From Cladopsammia gracilis (lineage: Eukaryota > Cnidaria > Anthozoa > Scleractinia > Dendrophylliidae), in NCBI GenBank assembly GCA_022457155.1, contig JAJGOT010000202.1, forward strand, positions 538,501 through 602,500: a stretch of DNA of 64,000 nucleotides, in the 5' to 3' direction. Numbering within the stretch: the first letter of the stretch is position 1; every line of letters starts with the position of its first letter. This document shows, piece after piece, positions 26,522-36,732 of the stretch. The position numbers and the translations under genes are program-made. The notes beneath the pieces were generated by a model. It was not told the DNA's origin. It worked only from the letters and a program-made list of their open reading frames with translations, and made no database searches.

Positions 26522-28282
26522 CAGGGACCGCGCGAGGTTATTTGAAGTGGGAGGGCTAGACGAAACTTTAATTTTCGTAAAAAAGTAGCAGGAGGAGATG
26601 TAAAAGTACCCGGCTCGGCAACGCGCCGCGGAGCGGAGCCGTGCGGCAAAGCCGCACGCGGGGGAGGGTTTCGGGAGGGTGTTTCCCCCTCCCGAAAGCG
26701 GGGGTCCGGAAAATTATGAAAATTTCAATGGCCAAAGATGCATTCTGGTGCATTTTCAGGAGTCAAAACCCAATTTTTAGGAGGTCAATATCAACGTTAT
26801 TATAACCAAGATTCCAGTTAAATTCCATTTATTTTAATTTCGTTTTTTCAAAGTGATTTCTCTCCCTCATCAGTACTTCATTGACTTGTGATAATGTGAA
26901 TCAACTGTAATAATTATTATGTAGCAGTTAGAATTATTCTACTTATACAAAGTAAATATGAACAGTTTAATGATGGCCATTACACTCTGGCTCTCAGGCT
27001 CAATTCTTCTTAGTTAAAGTCACTGTCACTGAAATGACTATCTCCCATTGCACTGTCCCTGTCACTGTCACAACCTGGATCATCTTCAATATTCACTAAG
27101 CCAAGTTTAATGAGGGCCTCCTCTTCCTCTTGCAGTACTTGTTCTTGATGGTTATAAATGGAGTTGACAGGCCTACACGACAGTCCTGTTGTGTGACCAT
27201 TGTATTGTTTTAAGCCTTCAAGCATGTCTTTAAGCAATTCTCTGTTAATAGACAGGCTAAACGCTACTACCGCCCCGACTACCGCTCGTCGCTAAGAAGT
27301 ACTTAAAAAGCATAAAGCTTTCCCAGTAAGACTTAAGAGAGAAATGCGCCTTTAGATCAGTTATAAATTTGTACTCTTCGTTGATATTGTTCTTTTGATC
27401 TCGGCGGATTATCTCTCAAATTCATAGGAGGATTTCATGCTGTAAAGAGCCGTTACAATTGTTATATTTCTTTATGCCTTTGTTTGGTGCTGGCTCTATT
27501 GGCATACATTGCGGTTTCTTCGGCTCACCTTTGTTGCAAGATAAATGCTAATTGGCTAAAGTTTGTTATCGCTTTGAAAATGCAAGGATCGTTAAATTTC
27601 TCAGGTCGTGATTTAGTGTCTAAAGTCTGCGGTGTGCAAGACTTGCGAGAAAGTGTTTCCTATCACGGATATAGGCATCTTAGATCGAAGTCTCAAAAAG
27701 CCGTAGTCTATAATTCCACTGGAATGGAATAACGAATTCTTGCAATAATTTTTAGCTCCTTAGCCGGTTAGTTCTGTAGTTGAGTAGTGTGTCTCAGTGG
27801 AGCTAGGATAAACCTCCGTGTTTTATATAAATAGCGTTAGATTTGGCATCCAACAGATAATCTGCACCATGGTTGCTGTTTCGTAAATCACAAGGATGCT
27901 AGTATATTCTAGTATACCCAGCTTCCTTGTTCATGTTACCGTAAATCACACGTGCTTCTTTGTTCGTTATGACAGCGGGATTGAATGACCCAGGATGACC
28001 GTAACTGTACTTCATTCTTCGTTTCAAACATTTGCGGCGATAGGCAACTTTGATAGAACAAGTTCTTTCTGTAACAACTCCTTCAAACAGTGATGAAATT
28101 TCGCTTCCATAACCATTCAAAAAATGCAAGGTTTTCTGAGAAGTTCGTCTGTGACACACAAAATACTTCATAACGTGCCCGTTTTAAAACAAAATTGAAG
28201 CGAGGAAAAAATATATTTTTTTAACCATTCAAAAAAGTAGGGGGGCTAAAGATCCCCCAGCCCACCCCTCGCGCGGTCCCTG
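26522..28282. mobile_element. hAT-like DNA transposon nested in Gypsy gag
   Basis: Sixteen-base terminal inverted repeats CAGGGACCGCGCGAGG bound a 1761-bp insert. A 5-bp CCTCA duplication lies at 26517-26521 and 28283-28287. CAGGG termini with a 5-bp duplication fit the hAT superfamily (hAT5-like); this is inferred from termini only. Inside is a small acidic reading frame (27237-27010, reverse) but no recognisable transposase. A GC-rich hairpin (CGTGCGGCAAAGCCGCACG) lies near 26640. Confidence 0.8.
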
Positions 28283-28679
28283 CCTCATAGTTACAATGTT
28301 CGGCCAATTTCTGCAAACGTGTGATGAAGTTGTTTATGGTTTCCCCAGCGGTTGGTTTAGCCGCGATAAACGCCTGTCTAGCCATCGGAACATTTTTTCT
28401 TGGTTTGAAATGGTCCGATAGGCAGTCCATAGCTTTTTTGTAATCCTTCGCTTCGCCTCGTGCGTCGGCAGGAATCGAGTTTTTGAAAACATCTCTGACT
28501 TTGGGCCCGGCGAGGTGAAGTAGGAGTGCTCTCTTTTGGGTAGGGTCGCTGATTCTCGATGCAGTTACGTACAGTTCAAATTCGTCTTTCCAAGTTAACC
28601 ATCGTTGTGCAAGCGTGGCCGGTTCGCAGACAGCGTCGAACGCAGGCAACCCCGGCAATCCGCTCAAAGATACGGCCAT
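28283..28679 (-). pseudogene. Gypsy gag, N-terminal part
   Basis: Starts with ATG at 28679 and reads a retrotransposon capsid-like helical protein (WKDEFELYVTASR, QKRALLLHLAG, ARQAFIAAKPTAGETINNFI). The frame runs into the nested transposon at 28282. Removing the insert with one copy of its 5-bp duplication would bring it back into frame with the 26521-25534 segment, which shows that they are one gene. Confidence 0.8.
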
Positions 28680-28751
28680 CTGTGTGAGTTTTCCGTCCGT
28701 TTAAACTCGTTAACCACTTTAGCAGCCGTCCTGCGATTTAACTTTCCGATT

Positions 28752-28763
28752 TCCTCGTCGCCA
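28752..28763 (-). other. Candidate tRNA primer-binding site of the Gypsy element
   Basis: Reverse-strand TGGCGACGAGGA, a string commonly found just inside the 5' LTR of Gypsy elements, lies 73 nt upstream of the gag ATG and directly after a CA that could end an LTR. The LTR itself was not delimited. Confidence 0.45.
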
Positions 28764-28909
28764 AATGTGGTGGACACGTCTCAAAGACTAGAGAAAGCTC
28801 TTTTACGAATCAAAACAGGTTTTAATGGCTTTAATGGATCTATACTGTCAAGCAAATATGAAAATTATAGTTACATGTAATGGTTTTTTGACCAAAGAAA
28901 TTCCACTCA

Positions 28910-29290
28910 AGTGGGGGGTAGACAGGTAGATCCCCGGTCTCCACTTTTGTACATTCTATGCACAGAAGTTTTGGCTACCAGTATAAGAAAAGATGATACT
29001 ATTGAAGGTTTTCTCCTTCCAGAAGCCTGAGGAAAGCGTTTAAAATTTGCCAATATGCGGACTCCACATGTTTTGTAAAGGACATTTTTTCTTTAGACAA
29101 ATTGTTTACCTTACTTCACAAATACGAGACAGGTACAGGGACTAAATTAAATGTGGCAAATACAGAAGCCATGAGGTTAGGAGCTTGGTGCTCACGTTCG
29201 GACACTCCTTATGGCCTGACGTGGGTGTCAAGAATGCGAATCTTGGGTGTCTGGTTACCACGCCTTTCCAAGCTAGATTAAAATTAGAAC
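28910..29290 (+). pseudogene. Non-LTR retrotransposon (LINE) RT relic
   Basis: Broken frames read SPLLYILCTEVLATSIRK, then after a stop and a frameshift QYADSTCFVKDIFSLDKL, KLNVANTEAMRLGAW and YGLTWVSRMRILGVW. These are palm and thumb motifs of a CR1/L2-like LINE RT. The catalytic YADD reads YADS. Stops and shifts show long decay. Confidence 0.7.
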
Positions 29291-29761
29291 CTGCATATGG
29301 AAGGGTGTGGGGTGTTTTCACTCCCACCCTATCGGCACTACTCAATACTAGGTTTTTAGTTAATGTTAAGACTATTTTCTTTTACCTATGGACTTCTGCT
29401 GACGACGAGAATGACATGCGAGTGCGCTTTTTCATTAAGACCATATTTTATGGTATATGAGTTTATCGAAATAAAGCAACTTTTCACAACGGCACCGAGA
29501 ACTCTAGGGCCATTGTAAGGGACATAAGGAATGACATCACAACACAGTTGCAAATTGATTTCTCCCGAATGACCGAACAGAAATTTTCTGCTTTGTGGTG
29601 TCATCCGAATATTTGAACAGTCAAAGCTTGTGACTCTCATAATTTAGCTACTGGCAACTCATCATTCAATACCAGAAATGACTAAAGTAATCATGTGCAA
29701 ACCGGAAAGGACTTTCAAGTGGACCAAATGACCGGAAATCAGTGAACTTTGTAAATAATCC
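29290..29761. other. Intergenic, no gene seen
   Basis: Possibly further LINE remnant at its start; otherwise no supported feature. Confidence 0.35.
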
Positions 29762-30039
29762 CTTATGGACGGCCAGTTGGAAAACAAGGACTGGATTCTG
29801 GACTGGACTCTGGACTGGACTATGGAAAAGATGGACTGGACCAACTTTAATTACAGTCGAACCCCGTTATTTCGAACTCGGTTAATTCAAATTCCCCGTT
29901 ATTTCGAAATCAGGTCGAATTCCCTTGGATTTACCCTTATGTTTTCAGTCATTTACTATCAGCTATTTCGAACTCCCCGCTATCTCGAACTGATCCTTCT
30001 TTCCCTAGGCCTAAACTCAACACTTATGTCCAGAAATGC

Positions 30040-30795
30040 ACGCAACAGCGAAAATGGTGAATTTGACAAAATTTTGCCATTTGTTTTCACGAAAGGTCTT
30101 CATTAAGCTTTCGCCATCGGTTTTGGCGAAATGGTGAATTTGACAAAATTTTGCCATCGGTTTTGACGAAAGGTCTTCAGTAAGCTTTCGCCAATGGTTT
30201 TGGCGAAAGTGACAGATTTGATGAAACTTCACTCTTTAGTAAGCTTTCGCCATTGGTTTTGGCGAAAGTGACAGATTTGACGAAACTTGAGCGAGCGAAC
30301 TAAACACACGGGTACAATGAAAGTGGCGAATTTGACGAAAATGACGAATTTGACCAAGGTGACGGATTTGACGAAATTTCGCTACAGGTTGACATTTGAA
30401 CGAGCGAACTAAACACAGGGGTACAATGAAAGTGGCAAATTTGACGAAAATGACAAATTTGGCGAAAGTGACGGATTTGACGAAATTTCACCACAGGTTG
30501 ACATTTGAGCGAGTGAACTAAACATGGGTATAATGAAAGTGGCGAATTTGACGAAAATGACGAATTTGGCGAAAGTGACAGATTTGACGAAATTTCGCCA
30601 GAGGTTGACATTTGAGCGAGCGAACTAAACACGGGTACAATGAAAGTGGCGAATTCGACGAATTTGGCAAAATTTCGCCACAGGTTAACATTTGGGCGAG
30701 CGAACTAAACCGGGTACAATGAAAGTGGCGAATTTGACAAAAATGACGAATTTGGCAAAAGTGACGGATTTGACGAAATTTTGGCACAAAGTGAC
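30040..30795. repeat. ~108-bp minisatellite
   Basis: Five or so units marked by GCGAGCGAACTAAACAC and runs of 'ggcgaatttgacgaaaatga'. Landmarks recur near 30290, 30399, 30507, 30614 and 30692, so the period is about 108 with one shortened unit. Each unit is itself built from short 'tttgacgaaa' repeats. Confidence 0.8.
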
Positions 30796-30799
30796 GAAG

Positions 30800-31130
30800 C
30801 ATGCATTGCGCCCAATATAAAACGGTAATATGTCTATCACTCGTTCTAAAAACATTGTACCCGAAAGAATACTGATGAAAATGAATTGCCTTGAAAGGCC
30901 CCAGGAAAAGGGTACTTGAAGCATTGCACCCAAAATAAAACAGTAATATGTGTATGACTCGTTCTTTAAACATTGCACCCATAAAATAAATCATTACAAA
31001 TGTAACAGTGTGTAAAAGGGTACTAGAAGCATTGCACCCAAAATAAAACAGTAATATGCGTATGACTCGTTCTTAAAACATTGCACCCATAAAATAACAC
31101 ATTACAAATGTAACAGTGTGAACAATTATT
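30800..31130. repeat. ~112-bp tandem repeat, three copies
   Basis: The landmark CATTGCACCCAAAATAAAAC (or a variant) recurs near 30806, 30922 and 31031, followed each time by 'atgactcgttct'. Confidence 0.7.
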
Positions 31131-31396
31131 ATTTATTGTATGCTCTATTTCCACTATCAAATTATGGTGTGTACCCACACTGATTCTATGTAATAATATT
31201 CAACTTCATTGTGTGGTTCCAGAAAATATCCATATCCATACCCACCCCAGTGCAGTGTCCCATTACCGCTAAGAAATTCCAGCTGTTGTGGATCAGACAT
31301 AAGGTATTCAATAACAAAACAACAGAACATTCAAAGATTTTTCGTAGCAACAGCATCTGCTGATTTATCTGACATATATTGATCATCATTATTTAA

Positions 31397-31582
31397 TAGG
31401 CCATTTGCACGATGACGTCAATTGACTACTACTACCAGAATTCATTTCGTTTTTCCTTTCTTATTTAAATTTTGTAATCCCAGTGCGGTTTAAATAACAA
31501 TAGCCCTAATTTGCACTACAAAACAAAAAACTGAAGGATTCTGGTAGTAGTAGTCAAATGACGTAATCATGCAAATGGCCTA
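31397..31582. mobile_element. TTAA-flanked MITE
   Basis: The TTAA at 31393-31396 and 31583-31586 flanks a 186-bp element whose ends begin TAGGCCATTTGCA. Inverted arms of about 45 bp include GACTACTACTACCAGAAT. A TTAA duplication fits piggyBac or Kolobok mobilisation. Confidence 0.7.
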
Positions 31583-31769
31583 TTAATGTCTCTTTGCATA
31601 CTGTATTTCATTAAAAATGATTCATTGTTTACAAATTTTATGCTATCCCGGTTATTTCGAAACCCCGCTATTTCGAACTTTTTTTCATTTCCCCTGGGAA
31701 ATGAAAGTTATTATGAACATTAATGATCATTGAGTAGTCAATTTACCCGAACACGCCTCTGCTGATTTC

Positions 31770-32201
31770 CCTTTCGTAAAAGGTCGATGCCATCATTAGC
31801 ACTCATTAGTAACGAAGCCTTTTGTAATGGTCGATGCTATTTCTCTCTAGTTTATACCTGGATTGGGACGAAAGTAGGCTATCATTATTAGATAAAATTA
31901 GGCCTATGTAATGCGATTATTAGATCTAAGCTAGATTGGCGGTTAGGTAAGATTTAGGGTTAGGGTGACCCGTTATTGATATATATTAAGAAAAGCACCT
32001 TTTATAATTAAATTTTTCGTGGGTTTACCGGATCAACCCAGTGGTCTAGTGGTAAAGGAGAGATGTTAGCATGCAGAGGTTCCAGGTTCGATTCTAGGTA
32101 ATTATTTGCATTTTTCTTTTTCTGATAGAAAAAATAATTCTAAAATTGGTGACATTTTTTCTAAGTGTCGCTAAAATGGCATCGACCGTTTACGAAGGGG
32201 A
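31770..32201. mobile_element. TIR element enclosing a tRNA-like module
   Basis: Inverted termini CCCTTTCGTAAAAGGTCGAT and its imperfect complement near 32176-32201 (ATGGCATCGACC...) bound about 430 bp. The interior contains a tRNA-like Pol III promoter at 32036-32098 and short tracts of TTAGGG (31955-31966). Confidence 0.5.
32036..32098 (+). other. tRNA-like Pol III promoter module
   Basis: The A-box-like TGGTCTAGTGG (32042) and B-box GGTTCGATTCT (32084, one mismatch to consensus) are 42 nt apart, as in a tRNA gene. A T-rich tract (TTTTTCTTTTTC) follows. No clean acceptor stem or CCA-side pairing is seen, so it is tRNA-derived (SINE-like) and not a functional tRNA. Confidence 0.5.
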
Positions 32202-32942
32202 CAATTGCCACGCCTCTACGATAGCGCATAGCTCGCCAGGAATTCGTCAACGGAGTCGACTGATCGTCTCCACTGACAACACTAGGTATGTACTCGTATT
32301 TTAGAGTATTTTCCTGTCCCAAACAGGGTCAGGGTTTCATACTCTCAGTGGCACCCTCATACCCAAACATTGGGTATATTCCCAGAATAGAACCCCTGAA
32401 AACAAAGCGTCTTTTTTTACTGACAATCGTACGCCAGATACCAGAAGTTTTCTTGCGCGAGCCTCGCGCGGACATGGCCCATCCACAGACGAATTTGAAA
32501 GTAAAAATGTTGGAACGTCGACATTGAATTGTTCTGTAAATCGTACTACTGTCGGATGTTTTCCCCATTTTATTTATTTATTTTTTCGCATACAAGGTAC
32601 TGTAACTCGTTCTTCCGTGGTTTGAATCTGTCAACACTTTTCAAGCCTGAAAACAAAGCGTCTTTCACTCACCGGCAGGCTGCACACAGATCGAAATTAT
32701 ATCGCACAAGCTTTACTTTTTATTATTTTTAAATTTCAATTATTAACTAATTAGTAAAATATTAACTCCATTTAATATTTATACAATATAATTAAAGTTA
32801 GTCCAGTCCATCTTTTCCATAGTCCAGTCCAGAGTCCAGTCCAGGGTCCAGTCCAGGCTCCAGTCCAGAGTGCAGTCCAGGATCCAGTCCTTGTTTTCCA
32901 ACTGGCCCTTACGGACTAGACTTTCAATGGAAATTGCGAGAT

Positions 32943-33235
32943 TCCATAGCTGAGAAGGAGGTCGGACACTGGTAACTGGTTAGCTTGCAGTTGAGGTTGG
33001 GGTCAGCAGTTTATATAGTTAAATTTAGAACTAAGCAACCCGAGAAGCTAGGTGGTACAGTGGTGCAATAGGCTATATAAGCCTAAGCCTATCTGAGGTC
33101 ACAGGTTCAATCCTGAGTGGGGATTTTAGATTTTCTTTTTCACACTTAAAAATTTATTGAAAATAAAATTCCAAGTGTTGACATTACGTTATATAATTCT
33201 CAGTAAGTGTCCGACCTCCTTCTGAGCTATAGAAA
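32943..33235. mobile_element. TIR element enclosing a second tRNA-like module
   Basis: About 25-bp inverted termini (GAGAAGGAGGTCGGACACT and complement near 33204-33235) bound about 290 bp. The element directly abuts the 3.1 kb TIR element and has the same design as 31770-32201. Confidence 0.55.
33047..33120 (+). other. tRNA-like Pol III promoter module
   Basis: The A-box-like TGGTACAGTGG (33053) and B-box-like GGTTCAATCCT (33104) are about 51 nt apart, consistent with a long variable arm or decay. A T-rich tract with TTTTCTTTTTC follows, as in the module at 32036. Confidence 0.45.
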
Positions 33236-33239
33236 GTAG

Positions 33240-33842
33240 ACTCCACCCTTTCAAGTGACTGTAAACCGGAAGTGACCTTGCATTATTGTAACCGGAAATG
33301 ACTAGCTTTAACTCAGGATACCTTGTAACCTCTCAGGATAATATTGTAAACTTTAGGAATTTGTTATTGATAAATAAAACATTTTGATAGAAAAAAAAAA
33401 CACTTTTGTTGTGTTTAGCAGATAAAACGGTTTGCAAAATCGTTTTTCCCTGCATTTTTTCACGGTTTGCTACTCAAGAGAGGTTTCGCATTTCTCAAAC
33501 AGTGGTCAAGACTGCATTTGAGGCTGCGTAACTCTGCATGTCAAACGTTTTTGGAGGAATATAGAGCTAAGTGCTTATTTTTAAACCTGATTTTGTCTTA
33601 AGAGAAATTGAAGCTAGAAGATCGTCGAAGCATTTGTTTTGAGCTAAACTCCTTTATAATCCATTGACCGTGGCCGTGCCGCCCAAAACCGGCCGTGATT
33701 TTACAATAACACACATTTAAAATATTCAAAATAGAAAGAGAAAGTTTTAAGAACACGCTTTAAACGATGAAATCTTGTTTCGAGGAACTTCAGAACCCGC
33801 GAAGAAGAGGAGTTTTAAAGAATTTTCAAGCAGCCGAGGGAC
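33240..33842. other. Intergenic, no gene seen
   Basis: No coding or structured element is supported. Confidence 0.35.
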
Positions 33843-34119
33843 TTAAAGTGTTACTGAAACGAAATTTTCGAATCCATTTTTTTGCATAAAAATAATCATT
33901 AAACCTCGGCTATAAGGGCTGTGAAATTTTTTTTCACCTGCGATCCCGGAAAGAGGTGTAATAGCCCGTCAAATTCGGGTAGTTGGGACCGAAATTGGCC
34001 GCCATTTTGGCGCGGCCAAAATAGTCTCGTGACGTCACTGGTTGTGTACATCGTGACTCAGAGTAAAGCCCGCGTGAGCATCGAATAGAACAAAAAGGAA
34101 ACACTTCAAGAAGAACGAA

Positions 34120-35141
34120 ATGGTGAAAAAAACATACACTGGGAAATATTGTGTTGCTGGGGCTCCTGGAGATGTTAGTTGCAACAATAATTCTTCGACC
34201 GAGGGCATCTCAATGCATCTGTTCCCAAGCAAAGAGAGTTTTCGGCAACAATGGATTCGTTTTGTGCAGAGACAACGCGCGGGCTGGCAGCCGTCGAAAA
34301 CATCTGCTCTGTGCTCCGCGCATTTTGAGCCCACTTGCTTTAATCAACGATTTGATATAACGTTAGAAAAGGGAAATTATCGGACAAAAAAGTATTTGAA
34401 AAAAGACGCCGTGCCCACAAAAGACTGTGTCGGACAGAACACTTTAACATCACAACCGACCTCGCGTGACCGAAGAATGGTAAGGATATAATTTCAGAGT
34501 GTGAAAAAGTACATTGCATTGAACAATCAATGTTTAATAAACTCCTTGACCATTTTGTGCTTCAATCATTTGCCTTTTTAGCTTCTTAGAGAAGTTTTTC
34601 AGAAGGAGTCTACTCCAATTCCCGCGAATCCTGAAGCCAAGCAATCTCCGGACGTGGAAGCGAACTTGGAGGCGACATCCGAATGTCGACATACAGGTGA
34701 AAACGAAACCGGTACTCCGGGCCCTTCATCAGGGGATCATCCAACTCTGAGCGACAGCCATTCCACACCAGCTAACAACTCCTGCGAGAGGTGTGCGACA
34801 CATCTGATTCGCGTGGAGCAACTGCAAGACTCTTGTAGGAAAGTAAAACAAAGGCGCGCGTTATTGCAGATGGAGATCGATCATCTCAAAAGGACGAACA
34901 AGGAACTTCTAAAAGTAAGGTTCGATTATTGTTTCTGGCAAAGTATCTTTTGACAAGTTGACTTATTTGTTTTCTGTCTGCTTACTTTTAAAAGCAACTT
35001 CAAGTACAAAGAGCGTCCTTACCTGAAAACTTCGCCCCTCATGAAGATGGTGAAGTCGTGACTGCAGATAATGAGCAAGGGATGGAGGAAAGTCCTCAAA
35101 AGACCTGTCCAGATGCAAATCCTGTGGTCTCATGTGTATAA
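34120..35141 (+). CDS. THAP-domain protein, three exons
   Basis: Exons 34120-34479, 34582-34914 and 34995-35141 have GT-AG junctions (ATG|GTAAGG, TTTTTAG|CTT, AAAA|GTAAGG, AAAAG|CAA) and join in phase 0 to give 279 residues. Residues 1-100 form a C2CH THAP zinc-binding DNA-binding domain, with Cys11/Cys21 in the first pair, a conserved Trp in RQQWIRFVQR and the C-x2-H of ALCSAHF. A Ser/Pro-rich spacer follows. Next is a coiled coil near 195-230 (LIRVEQLQDSCRKVKQ..., LLQMEIDHLKRTN), probably for dimerisation, and an acidic tail. It lies inside a TTAA-flanked TIR element, so it probably binds the element's ends. Intact and likely translatable; a host role after domestication is also possible. 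Confidence 0.8.
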
Positions 35142-35670
35142 AATTGTGTGCGTATCTTATGGTAAACACAGGAAGGCAAGGGTCGGGTATTCTCCCACCC
35201 TAAGGGACCAAATAACCACCTTGCCAACCAGCGATAGGACACAGCTCTTAGAAACCTAAAGATTCAAAAAACCAAACTGAGCTTACATTGCAGCAAAAAT
35301 ATAACTTCTTCTAGAGAACAGTTTGTGATAATTTTTTGTTGCAATATTCGGAGTAGCTACAAACAGTATATGTATACCATAAAAACAATTACTTCAAACG
35401 AATAAAAAAAGTTAACTGGGTAAAGTCTGCTAAAATAAGCGAACTCAGTTCCACGTAAACCTAAACATGTTTGGTGGCCTATCAAAATATTGTTTGGATT
35501 GCTTTGAATTACCACAATCGAGATCACAACTACACTGTCTCTGGTGTAAGACTGATTATAAGTCGCAGTTAAAGTCACAAAAAGATTTCTTTCATCTGAA
35601 CCCTGTACATAATAAGATTTTGCAAAGATTTTATAAATCATTTTTACCGAACTGTCGCCTCCACAAGAAC

Positions 35671-36240
35671 TCACTTGTTTTCCTGGTTATTTCTACGTCG
35701 ATAGTGCCTTCCATCTTTATCCCTTAGAAGCGGACCGACCTGATTAAGTACAGTCCGGTTTGTTAGAGCCGAAAAGTCAGGATGGTTAATTATGCACTGT
35801 ACGTCGAGACCTTCAAATGTAAATTTTCCGCTCGCCTGGATGATTTCAAAACAGCAGCGAAATTCTCGTGCACCAACCAATTGCTCAACTCGGCAATTTC
35901 CACACGTACACCTATCGAAAGAAATCACTTATCTCAGCCTCTATTTATAAAAGAAACGAAAAGAAATATCGACTAGCCCTCACCATTCATTCACAGGTAC
36001 TTGTCCTTCAAAGCGCTGCTCCAAAACGGAAGGCAAAATGCCATCTTCATCCCCTTCTTCATCGCTACTAGGGCTATCATTCGCCGCCATTACATTATTC
36101 GCCGCCAAAGGTTCGTTCTGGTACGGTGCAAAATCGCTTCTAAACATAAAATTGACGCCAGTATCATCTCCATCACTGTTACTGCTCGCATCACGTTTTT
36201 CTGATGAAGAATCACTCGTCGAATGCTCGCTATCAGACAT
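35671..36240 (-). CDS. Protein with N-terminal half of a P2X7-type ballast (cysteine-rich) domain, two exons
   Basis: Exon 1 (36240-35984) encodes an acidic Ser/Asp/Glu-rich N-terminus. Exon 2 (35911-35671) follows a GTGAGG donor and GATAG acceptor. The junction recreates a Trp directly before CTCGNC, as in the WC-x-CG-x-C start of the P2X7 intracellular ballast domain. EFRCCFEII and CIINHPDFSAL follow. The product would be 165 residues and stops before the second half of the domain (normally ...IPSC...IR..FP), so it is truncated or a further exon is missed. It is opposite in strand to the THAP gene within the same TIR element. Its biochemical role is unknown; the domain binds zinc in P2X7. 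Confidence 0.6.
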
Positions 36241-36550
36241 GGTTTTACAATTTACAAAACGCAAGCAGGATGAAAGCAGAATAAACAACACGCCGAGTTT
36301 GCGTACACAACCAGTGACGTCACCAAGCTCCCCATTCTCGGGTCCAGGGCCCGGACACGGTAAATAAAAAAATGAACGATTTTGACGGTTGAAAAATGCG
36401 ATTTACACTTTTCTGTGCAAAAAACGAAATGCACCATGATGTTCAGCTACCTTCAAAGTATAAAATTAAGGGAAAATATCACAATCGAAAATTTCGTTTC
36501 AGTAACACTTTAACGGTAAAAGAAATTACATTTTTCTATGGTAATTTGTA

Positions 36551-36732
36551 GACCTCTTTCATAATGGCGGCCGATTTATTTATTCTTTTATATGTATGTT
36601 AATTAGCCTCACTGGCCTCATTTTAGAGTAAAAATTCTTTTCCGAGATTTTGCACATGTTACCGAGGCCAGTAAGGCTAATTAACATACATATAAAAGAA
36701 TAAATAAATCGGCCGCCATTATGAAAGAGGTC
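36551..36732. mobile_element. Palindromic MITE
   Basis: Arms of about 69 bp begin GACCTCTTTCATAATGGCGG and are inverted at the other end, with a loop of about 45 bp. It lies just outside the Kolobok-like element. Confidence 0.75.

Larger units (their letters stand above)
22934..28679 (-). mobile_element. Ty3/Gypsy LTR retrotransposon, inactive
   Basis: Reading leftward on the reverse strand the order is gag (capsid-like, then CCHC knuckles), aspartic protease, reverse transcriptase, RNase H and integrase, which is the Ty3/Gypsy order. The gag gene is split by a nested DNA transposon at 26522-28282. Frames change several times and two catalytic motifs are altered, so the copy is dead. A tRNA primer-site-like TGGCGACGAGGA lies upstream of gag at 28752-28763 (reverse strand). 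I could not define paired LTRs, so the outer ends are those of the coding region. Confidence 0.85.
29771..32907. mobile_element. 3.1 kb TIR element with 9-bp target duplication
   Basis: Inverted termini begin GGCCAGTTGGAAAACAAGGA and continue into arrays of a GGACTGGACTCT-type 12-mer at both ends (29771-29851 and 32801-32907). The flanks CTTATGGAC (29762-29770) and CTTACGGAC (32908-32916) differ at one of nine positions, which fits a Mutator-like 9-bp duplication. No transposase is seen. The interior is a stack of minisatellites, MITEs and pogo-like 'CAGTCGAACCCCG' sequence. Confidence 0.7.
33847..36509. mobile_element. TTAA-flanked Kolobok-like transposon carrying THAP and P2X7-ballast-like genes
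   Basis: Twenty-five-base terminal inverted repeats start AGTGTTACTGAAACGAAAT and are flanked by TTAA at 33843-33846 and 36510-36513. The element is 2663 bp. It encodes an intact spliced THAP-domain gene (+) and a two-exon gene with a P2X7-type cysteine-rich domain (-). TTAA duplications together with a THAP domain are hallmarks of the Kolobok superfamily. No DDE transposase core is visible, so this may be an internally deleted derivative. Confidence 0.75.

Noticed and set aside
31950..31970. Interstitial telomeric repeat (TTAGGG)
   Set aside because: Only about two units; similar CCCTAA pairs at 7003 and 41810 are just as short and expected by chance.
32036..33120. Functional tRNA genes
   Set aside because: A- and B-boxes are present but no proper acceptor stem or anticodon arm could be folded; both sit inside repeat elements.
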